DNA from: Isoptericola halotolerans
GTDB lineage: Bacteria > Actinomycetota > Actinomycetes > Actinomycetales > Cellulomonadaceae
Assembly (NCBI RefSeq): GCF_003003075.1
Contig: NZ_PVTX01000004.1
Location: 1 to 64,000, forward strand
Length of the DNA: 64,000 bases
Reading direction: 5' to 3'
This document shows positions 44,630-53,451 of this stretch, one piece after another. The notes under the pieces were generated by a model. That model saw only the letters and a list, made by a program, of their open reading frames with translations, ran no database searches and was not told the origin of the DNA. Numbering within the stretch: the first letter of the stretch is position 1; each line of letters opens with the position of its first letter. The position numbers were made by a program, and so were the translations under genes.

Positions 44630-45264
44630 GCTGGGTCCTGGACAACCTCGACCTGATCGGCCGCCTCACCGTGGAGCACCTGCGACAGAGTGCGCTGCCC
44701 ATCCTGCTCGGGTTCCTCGCGTCCATCCCGGCGGGCTGGCTCGCGTTCAGGTTCCGGCTCACGCGGGGCCTGGTCCTGACGCTCGTCGGCCTGCTCTACA
44801 CCATCCCGTCGCTCGCCCTGTTCGCCCTCCTGCCCCCGCTGCTGGGCATCAGCTTCCTCAGCGAGATCAACCTGATCATCGCGCTGACGATCTACGCCGT
44901 GGCCATCATGACGCGGTTCGTCGCCGACGCGCTGGCCTCGGTCGAGCCGTCCGTCCGGCAGGCCGCGATCGCCGTCGGTTACGGCAGCTGGCGACAGTTC
45001 TGGCAGGTCGACCTGCCCCTCGCCGGCCCCGTCGTCCTGGCCGGCCTGCGGGTCACCGCCGTGTCCACCATTTCCCTGGCCACCGTCGGCATCCTCATCG
45101 GCATCGACAACCTGGGCTACCTCTTCACCAACGGCTACCAGCGTCAGATCGTCCCCGAGATCCTGGCGGGCGTGGTCGCCGTCGTCGTCATCGCTCTGCT
45201 GGTCGACGCGCTCCTGGTCCTGGTGGGCAGGGCCCTGATGCCGTGGTCCCGGAAGGGGGCGTGA
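44626..45264 (+). CDS. opuCB: Osmoprotectant ABC transporter permease 1
   Basis: A 212-aa membrane protein with about five to six helices. The EAA-loop equivalent (ALASVEPSVRQAAIAVGYGSWRQFWQVDLPLAGPVVLAGLRV) contacts the ATPase, and TISLATVGILIGIDNLGYLFTNGYQ is typical of OpuCB/YehW-type permeases. The start codon overlaps the ATPase stop. Confidence 0.9.
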   Translation: MSWVLDNLDLIGRLTVEHLRQSALPILLGFLASIPAGWLAFRFRLTRGLVLTLVGLLYTIPSLALFALLPPLLGISFLSEINLIIALTIYAVAIMTRFVADALASVEPSVRQAAIAVGYGSWRQFWQVDLPLAGPVVLAGLRVTAVSTISLATVGILIGIDNLGYLFTNGYQRQIVPEILAGVVAVVVIALLVDALLVLVGRALMPWSRKGA

Positions 45265-45950
45265 TGAACCTCTTCGCCGAAGCCTTCGCCTGGATCTTCT
45301 CCCCCGACCGGCAGACCGGCTCGTTGCCGCTGTCCGAGGCGATCTGGACGCACCTGGCGTTCACGTTCGTCTCCGTCGTCCTCGCCGCCGCGATCGCCGT
45401 GCCCCTGGGCTGGCTCATCGGCCACACCGGTCGGGGCCGCGAGGTGGCGGTGGCGCTGTCGGGCGCGGCGCGGGCGGTGCCGTCGTTCGGACTCGTCCTG
45501 CTGCTCGTGCTCGTCCTGGGGGTCACCCACAAGGTCGGCGCCTCCACCACGGCGTTCGTGCTGCTGGCGATCCCACCGATCCTCGCCGGCGCCTACGCGG
45601 GCGTGGAGGCGGTCGACCGCCGTGTGGTCGACGGTGCCCGCTCGGTGGGTATGACGTCCACGCAGGTGCTGCGCAAGGTCGAGGTCCCCCTCGGGTTGCC
45701 GCTGCTGATCGGCGGTCTGCGGTCGGCCACCCTCCAGGTGGTCGCCACGGTCACGCTCGCCGGCTACGTCGGGAGCTGGGGTCTGGGCTTCTACATCGTC
45801 CAGGGCATCCAGATCCGCGACTTCGCGCAGATCCTCGGTGCGGCGCTCGTCATCGTGGTGCTCGCCGTCGTGCTCGACGCCGTCTTCGCGATCCTCGAAC
45901 GGCTCGTCGTGCCGGCGGGTGTCTCCGCGCGGCGCGCTCGCGAGAGCTGA
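45264..45950 (+). CDS. opuCD: Osmoprotectant ABC transporter permease 2
   Basis: A 228-aa permease with about six helices and the loop DRRVVDGARSVGMTSTQVLRKVEVPLGLPLLIGGLRSATLQVVATVTLAGYVG. A GGAAGGGGG site precedes ATG 45264, which shares one base with the previous stop (TGATG). Paralogous to the first permease, forming the heterodimeric channel. Confidence 0.9.
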   Translation: MNLFAEAFAWIFSPDRQTGSLPLSEAIWTHLAFTFVSVVLAAAIAVPLGWLIGHTGRGREVAVALSGAARAVPSFGLVLLLVLVLGVTHKVGASTTAFVLLAIPPILAGAYAGVEAVDRRVVDGARSVGMTSTQVLRKVEVPLGLPLLIGGLRSATLQVVATVTLAGYVGSWGLGFYIVQGIQIRDFAQILGAALVIVVLAVVLDAVFAILERLVVPAGVSARRARES

Positions 45951-45996
45951 CTTCCCCCTTCCCTCCCCCTCCCTCGAAGCCCACGAAAGGCAGAAC

Positions 45997-46914
45997 ATGC
46001 GAACGACCCGACGCACCACCGCCCTCGTCGCCGGAGCAGCCGCCGCGCTGCTCACCCTCACGGCCTGCGGCGGCGACTCCGACCCGCTGGAGCAGGACAC
46101 CGGTGGCGGCGAGGAGACCATGGCGTCCGACACGATCGTCGTCGGCTCGCAGGCGTACTACTCCAACGAGATCATCGCGGAGATCTACGCCCAGGCCCTG
46201 GAGGCCGACGGCTTCACCGTCGAGCGGAACTTCTCCATCGGCCAGCGGGACGCCTACATGCCGGCGCTGGAGAACGGCGAGGTGCAGGTGTTCCCCGAGT
46301 ACACCGGCAACCTGCTGCAGTACTTCGACCCGGAGACCACCGCGACGTCGACCGACGACGTCTACGGCGCGCTCCAGGAAGCCCTGCCGGACTCCCTGGC
46401 GGTCCTCGACCAGTCGGCCGCGACCGACCAGGACTCCTACAACGTCACGTCCGAGTTCGCCGAGGCCAACGGACTGACCACCATCGGGGACCTCGCGGAC
46501 GTCGAGGAGGAGATCGTCGTCGGCGGCCCCGCCGAGCTCGAGGAGCGCCCGTACGGCCCGCAGGGCCTGGCCGACGTCTACGGCGTCGACGTGTCGTTCG
46601 AGGCGACCGGTGACACCACGGTGCAGGACCTCGTGGCGGGCACCGTCAACGTGGCGAACGTGTTCAGCGCCGACCCGCGCATCCAGACCGAGGGCCTGGT
46701 CACGCTGGAGGACCCCGAGGGCCTGTTCCTCGCCTCCAACGTGGTGCCGCTGGTCAGCGAGGACGTGGCCGACGAGGTCGCCTCCGTCATCGACCCGATC
46801 AGCGCCGCCCTCACGCCCGAGGGTCTGGTGGACCTCAACGTGCAGTCCACCGAGGAGCAGCGCTCCAGCGAGGACATCGCCGCGGACTGGCTCGCGGAGA
46901 ACGACCTGGCCTGA
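45997..46914 (+). CDS. opuCC: Osmoprotectant-binding lipoprotein
   Basis: A 305-aa extracellular lipoprotein. The lipobox LTAC is at about 21-24. The mature part is an OpuAC-type binding domain (TIVVGSQAYYSNEIIAEIYAQALEADGFTVER, VQVFPEYTGNLLQYFD, NVANVFSADPRIQ). It delivers glycine betaine, choline or similar solutes to the permeases; the exact ligand is not readable from sequence. GAAAGG lies 6 bases before ATG 45997. Confidence 0.9.
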   Translation: MRTTRRTTALVAGAAAALLTLTACGGDSDPLEQDTGGGEETMASDTIVVGSQAYYSNEIIAEIYAQALEADGFTVERNFSIGQRDAYMPALENGEVQVFPEYTGNLLQYFDPETTATSTDDVYGALQEALPDSLAVLDQSAATDQDSYNVTSEFAEANGLTTIGDLADVEEEIVVGGPAELEERPYGPQGLADVYGVDVSFEATGDTTVQDLVAGTVNVANVFSADPRIQTEGLVTLEDPEGLFLASNVVPLVSEDVADEVASVIDPISAALTPEGLVDLNVQSTEEQRSSEDIAADWLAENDLA

Positions 46915-46933
46915 GCAGCCCGGGACCGCGGGC

Positions 46934-47845
46934 TCAGCCCAGGCGGGCGACGATCGCGTCCGCCAGCGCCCCCGCGGTCCCGGCGCCGCCGTCGTGCTTC
47001 AGCCACAGCGAGGGCTCCGTGAGCTCCAGCTCGATGACGGTGGGCGACTCCTCGCCCCCGACCAGGTCCACCCGGGCGTAGAGGAAGGGCCGGCCCACCT
47101 CGAGCTGCTCGTGCGCGACGGCGAGCGCCCGGCGGGCCACCTCGACCTCCGCCTCGGTGGCGTCGACCGGCCGCATCTTCTCGCGGGCGTAGAGGCCCTG
47201 GGTGGGGCGGCTCGGCCCGGTCAGCAGGGCGTTCTTGCGCACCGAGTGCCGGACCTCGCCGTCGACGAAGATGAGGCAGGTCTCGCCCTGGGTGTCCACG
47301 CTGGTCACGTACGGCTGGATCATGACGGCACGCCCGTCGTCGAGCAGCGACTTGGCGTGCTGGATCGCCAGAGCCCGCGACGCCGAGCTGACCGGCTGGT
47401 AGCGGCCCGTGTCCTTGGCCCCTGCGGAGACGACGGGCTTGACGACGAAGTCGCCGAAGGCCGGCATGCGGGTGTGGATGGCGCGCTTCGACAGGTGCCG
47501 CTCCGGGTCGAGCCAGATGGTCGGGATGACGGGGACACCGGCAGCGTCGAGCGCCTTCAGGTAGGTCTTGTCGGTGTTCCACGCCAGGACGTCGGCGCTG
47601 TTGGCCAGCCGCGGCACGGAGCGTGCCCACTCGACGAACCGGTCACGCCGGGGCGAGTAGTCGTAGGTCGAGCGCACGACGACGAGGTCGTAGTCCGCCC
47701 AGTCGACGTCCGGGTCGTCCCACACCACCGGCTCCGCGGTGACGCCGCGGGCGGCGAGGGCGGGGACGAGCGGGCGGTCGTCGGCGTCGAGGTCGGGCAG
47801 GACGGAGCAGGTGGCGAGTCCGACTCGCTTCGTCGTCGTGGTCAC
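46934..47845 (-). CDS. ATP-grasp domain protein
   Basis: A 303-aa protein with an ATP-grasp fold like glutathione synthetase/RimK enzymes: DFVVKPVVSAGAKDTGRY (ATP-binding Lys region), VMIQPYVTSVDTQGETCLIFVDGEVRHSVRK, and the metal site VIELELTEPSLWL. The N-terminal preATP-grasp part starts VGLATCSVLPDLDADDRPLVPAL. It probably ligates a carboxylate to an amine; the substrate is unknown. Convergent with opuCC; start GTG 47845. Confidence 0.8.
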   Translation of the reverse strand: MTTTTKRVGLATCSVLPDLDADDRPLVPALAARGVTAEPVVWDDPDVDWADYDLVVVRSTYDYSPRRDRFVEWARSVPRLANSADVLAWNTDKTYLKALDAAGVPVIPTIWLDPERHLSKRAIHTRMPAFGDFVVKPVVSAGAKDTGRYQPVSSASRALAIQHAKSLLDDGRAVMIQPYVTSVDTQGETCLIFVDGEVRHSVRKNALLTGPSRPTQGLYAREKMRPVDATEAEVEVARRALAVAHEQLEVGRPFLYARVDLVGGEESPTVIELELTEPSLWLKHDGGAGTAGALADAIVARLG

Positions 47846-47869
47846 GGCCCAGAGCCTAACCGCTGGGCC

Positions 47870-49348
47870 TCACAGCCCGTACTCCTCGCCGAACCGCAGC
47901 CACACCTCCGACACCGTGGGGAAGGCGGGCACGGCGTGCCAGAGACGCCCCAGCGGCACCTCGCCGACGACGGCGATCGTGGCCGCGTGGAGCATCTCGC
48001 CCGCGTCGGGTCCCACGAACGTGGCGCCGACGATCACCTCGCGCTCGGTGTCCACCAGCACCTGCGCCCGGCCGCCGTACTCGGGCGACGTGACGCCGGC
48101 GCCGGCGACGGCGGACAGGTCGTAGGCGACGGCGCGCACCGGCAGGCCGGCGTCGCGCGCCTCGGCCTCGGTCGGTCCCACCGACGCCACCTGCGGGCGG
48201 GTGAAGACCACCTGCGTCTGGGCGCCGTGGTCCGCGGTGGCGGCGTACCGGGTCCAGGCGCGGCTGCCCGGCGGCGGGAGCTCGGAGCCCCCGTTGTCGG
48301 GGCCGTAGAGCGTGGCGACGACGTCCCCGGCGACCCTGCCCTCGTACTTGCCCTGGTGGGTCATCGCGACACGGCCGGTGACGTCACCGCAGGCGAACAG
48401 CCAGGGTCGCCCGCCGGCCGCGCGGGAGGCACCCTCCACGGCCATCGAGTCGTCCGTGGTCAGCGGAGCGTCGGTGGCCAGTCCCACGGTGTCCAGGCCC
48501 GCGTCGCCCGTGCGGGGCCGTCGTCCGGTCGCGACGAGCAGCTCGGCGGCCGTCACCTGCTCCGTCCCCCGGCCGTCCTCGACCGTCACCGTCACCGGAC
48601 CGCCGACCTCGGGACGCGACACCTCGGTCACCTCGGCACCGAGCCGGACGTCGACGCCCGCCTCCCGCAGCGCGTCGGTCACGGCGTCACCGGCGAACCG
48701 CTCGGCCCCGCTCAGCAGCCCGCTGCGCGCCACGAGGGTGACCCGCGAACCGAGGTCGGCGTAGGCGGTCGCCATCTCGCAGCCGACCACACCACCGCCG
48801 AGGATCACGAGCGACTCGGGCACCTGCTCGGCGGCCGTGGCCTCGCGCGACGTCCACGGGTTCGCTGCGGCGAGCCCCGGGACCGGAGGGAGCACCGGCG
48901 CGCTTCCCGTGGCCACGATGACGGCGCACCGGGCGTGCAGGAGGTGCGTGCCGCCGTCGTCCACGGACCCGGGCTCCGGGGTGACCTCGACCTTGCGCTC
49001 CCCCACCAACCGACCGTGGCCGCGCACCAGCGCGACCCCGACCGACTCGAGCCACTTCTCCTGGCCCGAGTCGTCGCCCTCGCCCGTCATCCGGTCACGC
49101 CAGGCCAGGACGGCGGCGGCGTCGAGCGGTCCGGGGTCGGCCACGCCGGGCGTCGCACGGGCGGCCGCACGGACCGCACCGGGCCGCAGCAGCGTCTTGG
49201 ACGGGATGCAGGCCCAGTAGGAGCACTCCCCGCCCACGAGCTCCGCCTCCACGACCGCGACCGAGAGCCCCGTGGCGGAGGCCCGGCCCGCCGCGTTCTC
49301 CCCGACAGGTCCGGCACCGATGACGATCACGTCGTACGTCTGATCCAT
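47870..49348 (-). CDS. FAD-dependent pyridine nucleotide-disulfide oxidoreductase
   Basis: A 492-aa flavoprotein of the lipoamide dehydrogenase/mercuric reductase group. FAD motif VIVIGAGPVGENAA, redox pair in GGECSYWACIPSK (C-x4-C), NAD(P) motif VILGGGVVGCEMATAYADLG, second FAD motif FACGDVTG, and the C-terminal dimer domain HAVPAFPTVSEVW. The SYWACIPSK variant is common in actinobacterial proteins annotated as dihydrolipoyl dehydrogenase family; no E2/E3 partners are near, so the substrate is unclear. It is 24 bases upstream of the ATP-grasp gene. Confidence 0.88.
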   Translation of the reverse strand: MDQTYDVIVIGAGPVGENAAGRASATGLSVAVVEAELVGGECSYWACIPSKTLLRPGAVRAAARATPGVADPGPLDAAAVLAWRDRMTGEGDDSGQEKWLESVGVALVRGHGRLVGERKVEVTPEPGSVDDGGTHLLHARCAVIVATGSAPVLPPVPGLAAANPWTSREATAAEQVPESLVILGGGVVGCEMATAYADLGSRVTLVARSGLLSGAERFAGDAVTDALREAGVDVRLGAEVTEVSRPEVGGPVTVTVEDGRGTEQVTAAELLVATGRRPRTGDAGLDTVGLATDAPLTTDDSMAVEGASRAAGGRPWLFACGDVTGRVAMTHQGKYEGRVAGDVVATLYGPDNGGSELPPPGSRAWTRYAATADHGAQTQVVFTRPQVASVGPTEAEARDAGLPVRAVAYDLSAVAGAGVTSPEYGGRAQVLVDTEREVIVGATFVGPDAGEMLHAATIAVVGEVPLGRLWHAVPAFPTVSEVWLRFGEEYGL

Positions 49349-49563
49349 GCGGGCATCGTCGCGTGCCTGGACCGTCCGCGCCACCGCGTCAGCACCATGG
49401 CCACTCCCGCCAGCCGTGCCGCGGCAGGTTTGGCGGATCCCGCAACCGCTTGTGGGATTCGTGCACGACGGCGCCGCGCGGGTGGGCGCGGCACCCCGCG
49501 CCCTGCGGCCACCCGGCCGCCAGAGTGGTACCCGACCACCCCGGACCCTGACCGAGGAGCACC

Positions 49564-50184
49564 ATGACCGAGGCCACCGAGCCCCCCGCCGGCGCCACGC
49601 GGACCGTGCGGAGCGACCGCCGGGCGCTGGACGCCGCCGACGCCGCGCGGGTCGCCACGTTCGCCGCCCTGATCGCCGTGCTGGGGCTGCCAGGTTCGCT
49701 GAGCCTGTTCGGCAACGCCGTCCCGATCACCCTGCAGACCCTCGGGGTGATGCTCGCGGGGGCCGTGCTCGGAGCCCGCCGCGGTGCCCTGGCGGTGCTC
49801 ACCCTGCTGGCGCTGGCCGCCGCCGGGCTGCCGCTGCTCGCCGGGGGCCGTGGCGGGCTCGGCGTCTTCGTCGGGCCCTCCGCCGGGTACTTGGCGGGCT
49901 TCGTCGCGGGGGCGTTCGTCGTGGGCCTGATGGTCGAGCGGCTCCGCCGGGTCACGTTCACCGGGGTGCTCGTCGCGGCGCTGGTCGGCGGCGTCGGCGT
50001 GGTGTACGCGTTCGGCCTGCCCGTCCAGGCGCTCGTCACCGGCGTCCCGCTGCCGCAGACCGCCTGGCTGTCGCTGGCGTTCCTGCCCGGCGACGTCCTC
50101 AAGGCGGTCGCCTGCGCCGGCATCACGGTCGCTGTGACCCGCGCCTACCCCGCGGCGCTGCGGCACCGCACGCGGGAGGGCTGA
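49564..50184 (+). CDS. bioY: Biotin ECF transporter S component
   Basis: A 206-aa membrane protein with about six helices. BioY landmarks are VPITLQTLGVMLAGAVLGARRGALAVLTLL and FVGPSAGYLAGFVAGAFVVG. It captures biotin and pairs with the BioM ATPase and BioN transmembrane protein encoded 2.5 kb downstream in the same operon. GAGGAG precedes ATG 49564. The 215-base upstream gap shows no operator that I recognise. Confidence 0.93.
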   Translation: MTEATEPPAGATRTVRSDRRALDAADAARVATFAALIAVLGLPGSLSLFGNAVPITLQTLGVMLAGAVLGARRGALAVLTLLALAAAGLPLLAGGRGGLGVFVGPSAGYLAGFVAGAFVVGLMVERLRRVTFTGVLVAALVGGVGVVYAFGLPVQALVTGVPLPQTAWLSLAFLPGDVLKAVACAGITVAVTRAYPAALRHRTREG

Positions 50185-50186
50185 GG

Positions 50187-51689
50187 GTGCCCGTCGCCCA
50201 TCACGTCCTGCGCCACGGGGCCGGTGCCGCCAGCGGCCGCACCGCGCTGCGCCACGACACGCGCCGCCGCACGTACGCCGAGCTGGCTGCCGACATGCGC
50301 GCCGGCGCCGAGCACCTCGCCGCCACCGGCACCCGCCCCGGCGACCTCGTCGCGCTGCTGCTGCACGACCCCGTCGACGCCCTCGTCGGTCTCCTCGCGG
50401 TCGACCTCGTCGGCGGCACCGGCCTGGTGGCCGACCCCGCCTGGCCGGTGCACCAGCGCGCCGAGGTGCTACGCGCCCTGACGCCCGCCGCCGTCGTCCA
50501 CGTCCCGCTGCCGCGCGCCGCACCGGGCGCGGACGCTCGTGCGGACGGCCGTGCGGACGGTCTCGGGGAACGTCCCGAGAAGGGCGCGGTCGGTGCGCCC
50601 GGCGTCGGTCCGGCGCCCGACGACGCCGACCTCGCCTGGGCCGGGTTCTCCTCCGGCAGCACCGGCCGCCCCCGGGCCGTGGTCCGCACCCGCGGGTCCT
50701 GGACCCGGTCGTTCGACCACGTCAGCCGCCTGACGGGCACGGGCGCCGCCGACACGGTGCTCGTCACCGGGTCGTTGGCCAGCTCGCTGCACTGCTTCGC
50801 CGCGGTCCACACGCTCGCGGTCGGCGCGTGCGCCCTGCTGGCACCGGGGCCGACGGCGACGACGGCGGCGCTCGCGGCGAGCGACGTCGCCCACCTGGTG
50901 CCCTCCCGGCTGGACGACGTGCTCGACGCCCTGGACGCCGGCATGCCGTCGCGGCTGCGGACCGCCGTGGTCGGCGGCGCGGGACTCGATCCCGTCCAGC
51001 GGGCGCGCGCCGCCGCGCACGGCCTCACCCTGGTCGCGTACTACGGGGCGGTCGAGCTGAGCTTCGTCGCCGTCGACACCGGCGACGGTCTGCGTCCGTT
51101 CCCCGGCGTCGACGTCGCGGTGCGGCCCCAGCCCGGTACGAGCCTCGGCGAGGTGTGGGTGCGCTCGCCGTGGGTGTCGCAGGGGTACCTCGCGGGCGCG
51201 CGCGGACCGCTGCGGCGGGACGGCGCGTGGGCCACCGTCGGCGACCTCGCCGAGCTGCCCGACGGCGCGGACGCGGTCGGCACGGACGCCCCGGCGCTGC
51301 TCGGCCCCGGCAGCGGGCCCCTGGTGCTGCGCGGGCGCGGCGACGGGGCCGTGCTGACCGCCGGAGCGACCGTCGTGCCCGAGGACGTCGAGGCGGCGCT
51401 GCGTCCCGTGCCCGGCGTGCGCGACGTCGTCGTGGCCGGTGCGCCGCACCGCCGGCTCGGCGCCGTCGTGGTCGCCGTGGTCGAGGCCGACGACCGCCCC
51501 GGGCTGCGGTCGCACCTCGAGCGCGTGGCCCGCGCCACCCTCGCCCCTGCCCAGCGGCCGCGTCGCTGGTACCGGCTCGACGCGCTGCCCAGGACCCCGG
51601 ACGGCAAGATCGCTCGCGCCGCGCTCGGAGCCGCGGTCGCCGGCACGGACCCGACGGCACGCGTCGGCGACCTCGGGGTGCTGCGGTGA
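50187..51689 (+). CDS. AMP-forming acyl-CoA ligase within the biotin-uptake operon
   Basis: A 500-aa ANL-superfamily enzyme: P-loop FSSGSTGRPRAVVR, YYGAVELSFV, GDLAEL, GRGDGAVLTAGATVVPEDVEAAL, and the C-terminal TPDGKIAR with the catalytic Lys. It should adenylate a carboxylic acid and attach CoA. Between bioY (2-base gap) and a thiolase-like gene (GTGA overlap) it may activate pimelate or another biotin precursor, but this is inference from context. GTG 50187 has GGGAGGG 7 bases upstream. Confidence 0.85.
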   Translation: MPVAHHVLRHGAGAASGRTALRHDTRRRTYAELAADMRAGAEHLAATGTRPGDLVALLLHDPVDALVGLLAVDLVGGTGLVADPAWPVHQRAEVLRALTPAAVVHVPLPRAAPGADARADGRADGLGERPEKGAVGAPGVGPAPDDADLAWAGFSSGSTGRPRAVVRTRGSWTRSFDHVSRLTGTGAADTVLVTGSLASSLHCFAAVHTLAVGACALLAPGPTATTAALAASDVAHLVPSRLDDVLDALDAGMPSRLRTAVVGGAGLDPVQRARAAAHGLTLVAYYGAVELSFVAVDTGDGLRPFPGVDVAVRPQPGTSLGEVWVRSPWVSQGYLAGARGPLRRDGAWATVGDLAELPDGADAVGTDAPALLGPGSGPLVLRGRGDGAVLTAGATVVPEDVEAALRPVPGVRDVVVAGAPHRRLGAVVVAVVEADDRPGLRSHLERVARATLAPAQRPRRWYRLDALPRTPDGKIARAALGAAVAGTDPTARVGDLGVLR

Positions 51690-52774
51690 GCGTCGTCGTC
51701 GCCGCCCGCCGCACCTGGATCGGGGTGACAGGCCGCGGTCACCGCCGGGTCGACGAGACGACGCTCGCCGCCGCCGTCCTGACCGCCGCGGCGCGAGACG
51801 CCGGCCTGCACGCCGTGGACGACGTCGTGCTCGGCAACGCGGCCGGCCACGGCGGCAACGTGGCCCGGCGGGCGGCACTCGCCGCCGGGCTGACGGCGCC
51901 CGGGGTCACCGTCGACCGGCAGTGCGCCTCGGGGCTGGCCGCGGTCGCGGTGGGTGCCGCGCTCGTCGACGCCGGGCAGGCGGCCGCCGTGCTCCCCGGC
52001 GGGGTGGAGAGCGGATCGCGCGCGCCCGCCCGCGCGCACGGCGTGCTCGCCTACGACCGTGCGTCCTTCGCGCCCCCGCCGTGGGCCGACCCCGGGCTCG
52101 GGGTGGCGGCCGACCGGCTCGCCCGCGACCGCGGGACCAGCCGCGCACGCCAGCACGCCTGGGCCGTGCGCTCCCACGAGCGGGTGCGCACGGCGCACGC
52201 GGCCGGACGCTTCGCCACCGAGACCGTGGCCGTCGGCGCCCTCGACCGGGACGAGCACGCCCGGCGCCTCGACCCGCCGCTGCTCGACCGCCTGCCCGGC
52301 GCGTTCGTGGCCGGCGGCTCGGTGACGGCGGCGTCCGCCGCCCCGGTCGGTGACGGCGCAGCGGCGGTGGCGGTGGTGCCGGGCGGGGCCCCGGGCCTGC
52401 GAGTACGCGCTGTCGCGACCTGCGGCACCGACCCGTCCCGGCCGATGCTCGGACCGGTCGCCGCCGTGCGCGCGGTCTGCGCCCGCGCCGGCGTCACGCT
52501 CGACGACGTCGCGGCGGTCGAGCTGGTGGAGGCGTTCGCCGTGCAGGCGCTCGCGGTCACCGACGACCTGGGCGCGGCCGACGACCCGCGCTGGAACGCC
52601 GACGGCGGCACGCTGGGGCTCGGCCACCCCTTCGGGGCGAGCGGTGCGGTCGCGGTGGTGCGGCTGTTCGCCCGTCTGGTCACCGCCGGCGCCCCGGCCG
52701 GCACCCTCGGCCTGGCGACGGCGGCTGCGGCCGGCGGGCTCGGCGTCGCGCTGCTGGTCGAGGTGGTCCGGTGA
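51686..52774 (+). CDS. Thiolase-like protein lacking two catalytic motifs
   Basis: A 362-aa thiolase-superfamily protein. The acyl-accepting Cys80 (RQCASGLAAV) and the His loop GLGHPFGASG (His314) are kept. The NEAFA motif reads VEAFA, so its Asn is lost, and the C-terminal CxGGG loop reads TAAAAGGLG with Ala347 in place of the second catalytic Cys. Normal thiolysis or Claisen condensation is therefore doubtful. It overlaps the ligase and bioM genes by four bases each. At 362 aa it is also about 30 residues shorter than typical thiolases. Confidence 0.8.
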   Translation: MSVVVAARRTWIGVTGRGHRRVDETTLAAAVLTAAARDAGLHAVDDVVLGNAAGHGGNVARRAALAAGLTAPGVTVDRQCASGLAAVAVGAALVDAGQAAAVLPGGVESGSRAPARAHGVLAYDRASFAPPPWADPGLGVAADRLARDRGTSRARQHAWAVRSHERVRTAHAAGRFATETVAVGALDRDEHARRLDPPLLDRLPGAFVAGGSVTAASAAPVGDGAAAVAVVPGGAPGLRVRAVATCGTDPSRPMLGPVAAVRAVCARAGVTLDDVAAVELVEAFAVQALAVTDDLGAADDPRWNADGGTLGLGHPFGASGAVAVVRLFARLVTAGAPAGTLGLATAAAAGGLGVALLVEVVR

Positions 52775-53451
52775 CCGAGGTGGTGCTGGACGCCGTGCAC
52801 GTGCGCCACGACGACCGGGAGGTGCTACGCGGCGTCACGCTGCGGCTCACCGAGCGCCGGGTCGCCGTCATCGGGGCGAACGGGTCGGGCAAGTCGACGC
52901 TGGCCCGGCTGCTCAACGGGCTCGTCGTGCCGACGTCGGGCCGGGTGCTCGTGGACGGCCTGGACACGCGCCGGCGCGGCCGCGAGGTGCGGCGGCGCGT
53001 CGGGTTCGTGTTCACCGACCCCGACGCGCAGATCATCATGCCGACCGTCGCCGAGGACGTCGCCTACTCCCTGCGCCGCTCGGGGCTGTCGAAGGCCGAG
53101 TTAGGGACCCGGGTGGCCGCGGAGCTCCACCGGCACGGCCTCGCCGACCACGCCGACCACCCGGCGCACCTGCTCTCGGGCGGGCAGAAGCAGCTCCTGG
53201 CCCTGACGAGCGTGCTGGTCACCGCGCCCCGGCTCGTCGTGGCCGACGAGCCGACCACGCTGCTCGACCTGCGCAACACCCGGGCCGTGGCCGACCGCCT
53301 CGCAGGGCTGGACCAGCACGTGGTGCTGGTGACCCACGACCTGGACCTCGTGGCCGGCTACGACCGCGTCCTGGTGGTCGACGGTGGCCGCGTGGTGGTC
53401 GACGACGTCCCCGCCGCAGCGGTGCCCGCCTACCGCCGGATGATGGCGTGA
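52771..53451 (+). CDS. bioM: Biotin ECF transporter ATPase
   Basis: A 226-aa CbiO-type ATPase: Walker A GANGSGKST, Q-loop in VFTDPDAQIIMPTVAEDVAYSL (an ECF hallmark), signature LLSGGQKQ, Walker B LVVADEPTTLLD, switch THDLDLV. It powers biotin uptake with BioN and BioY. GTG 52771 overlaps the thiolase-like stop. Confidence 0.92.
   Translation: MTEVVLDAVHVRHDDREVLRGVTLRLTERRVAVIGANGSGKSTLARLLNGLVVPTSGRVLVDGLDTRRRGREVRRRVGFVFTDPDAQIIMPTVAEDVAYSLRRSGLSKAELGTRVAAELHRHGLADHADHPAHLLSGGQKQLLALTSVLVTAPRLVVADEPTTLLDLRNTRAVADRLAGLDQHVVLVTHDLDLVAGYDRVLVVDGGRVVVDDVPAAAVPAYRRMMA

Noticed and set aside
46915-46936. Possible hairpin between opuCC and the ATP-grasp gene
   Set aside because: The stem is short and needs a bulge; not strong enough to call a terminator.
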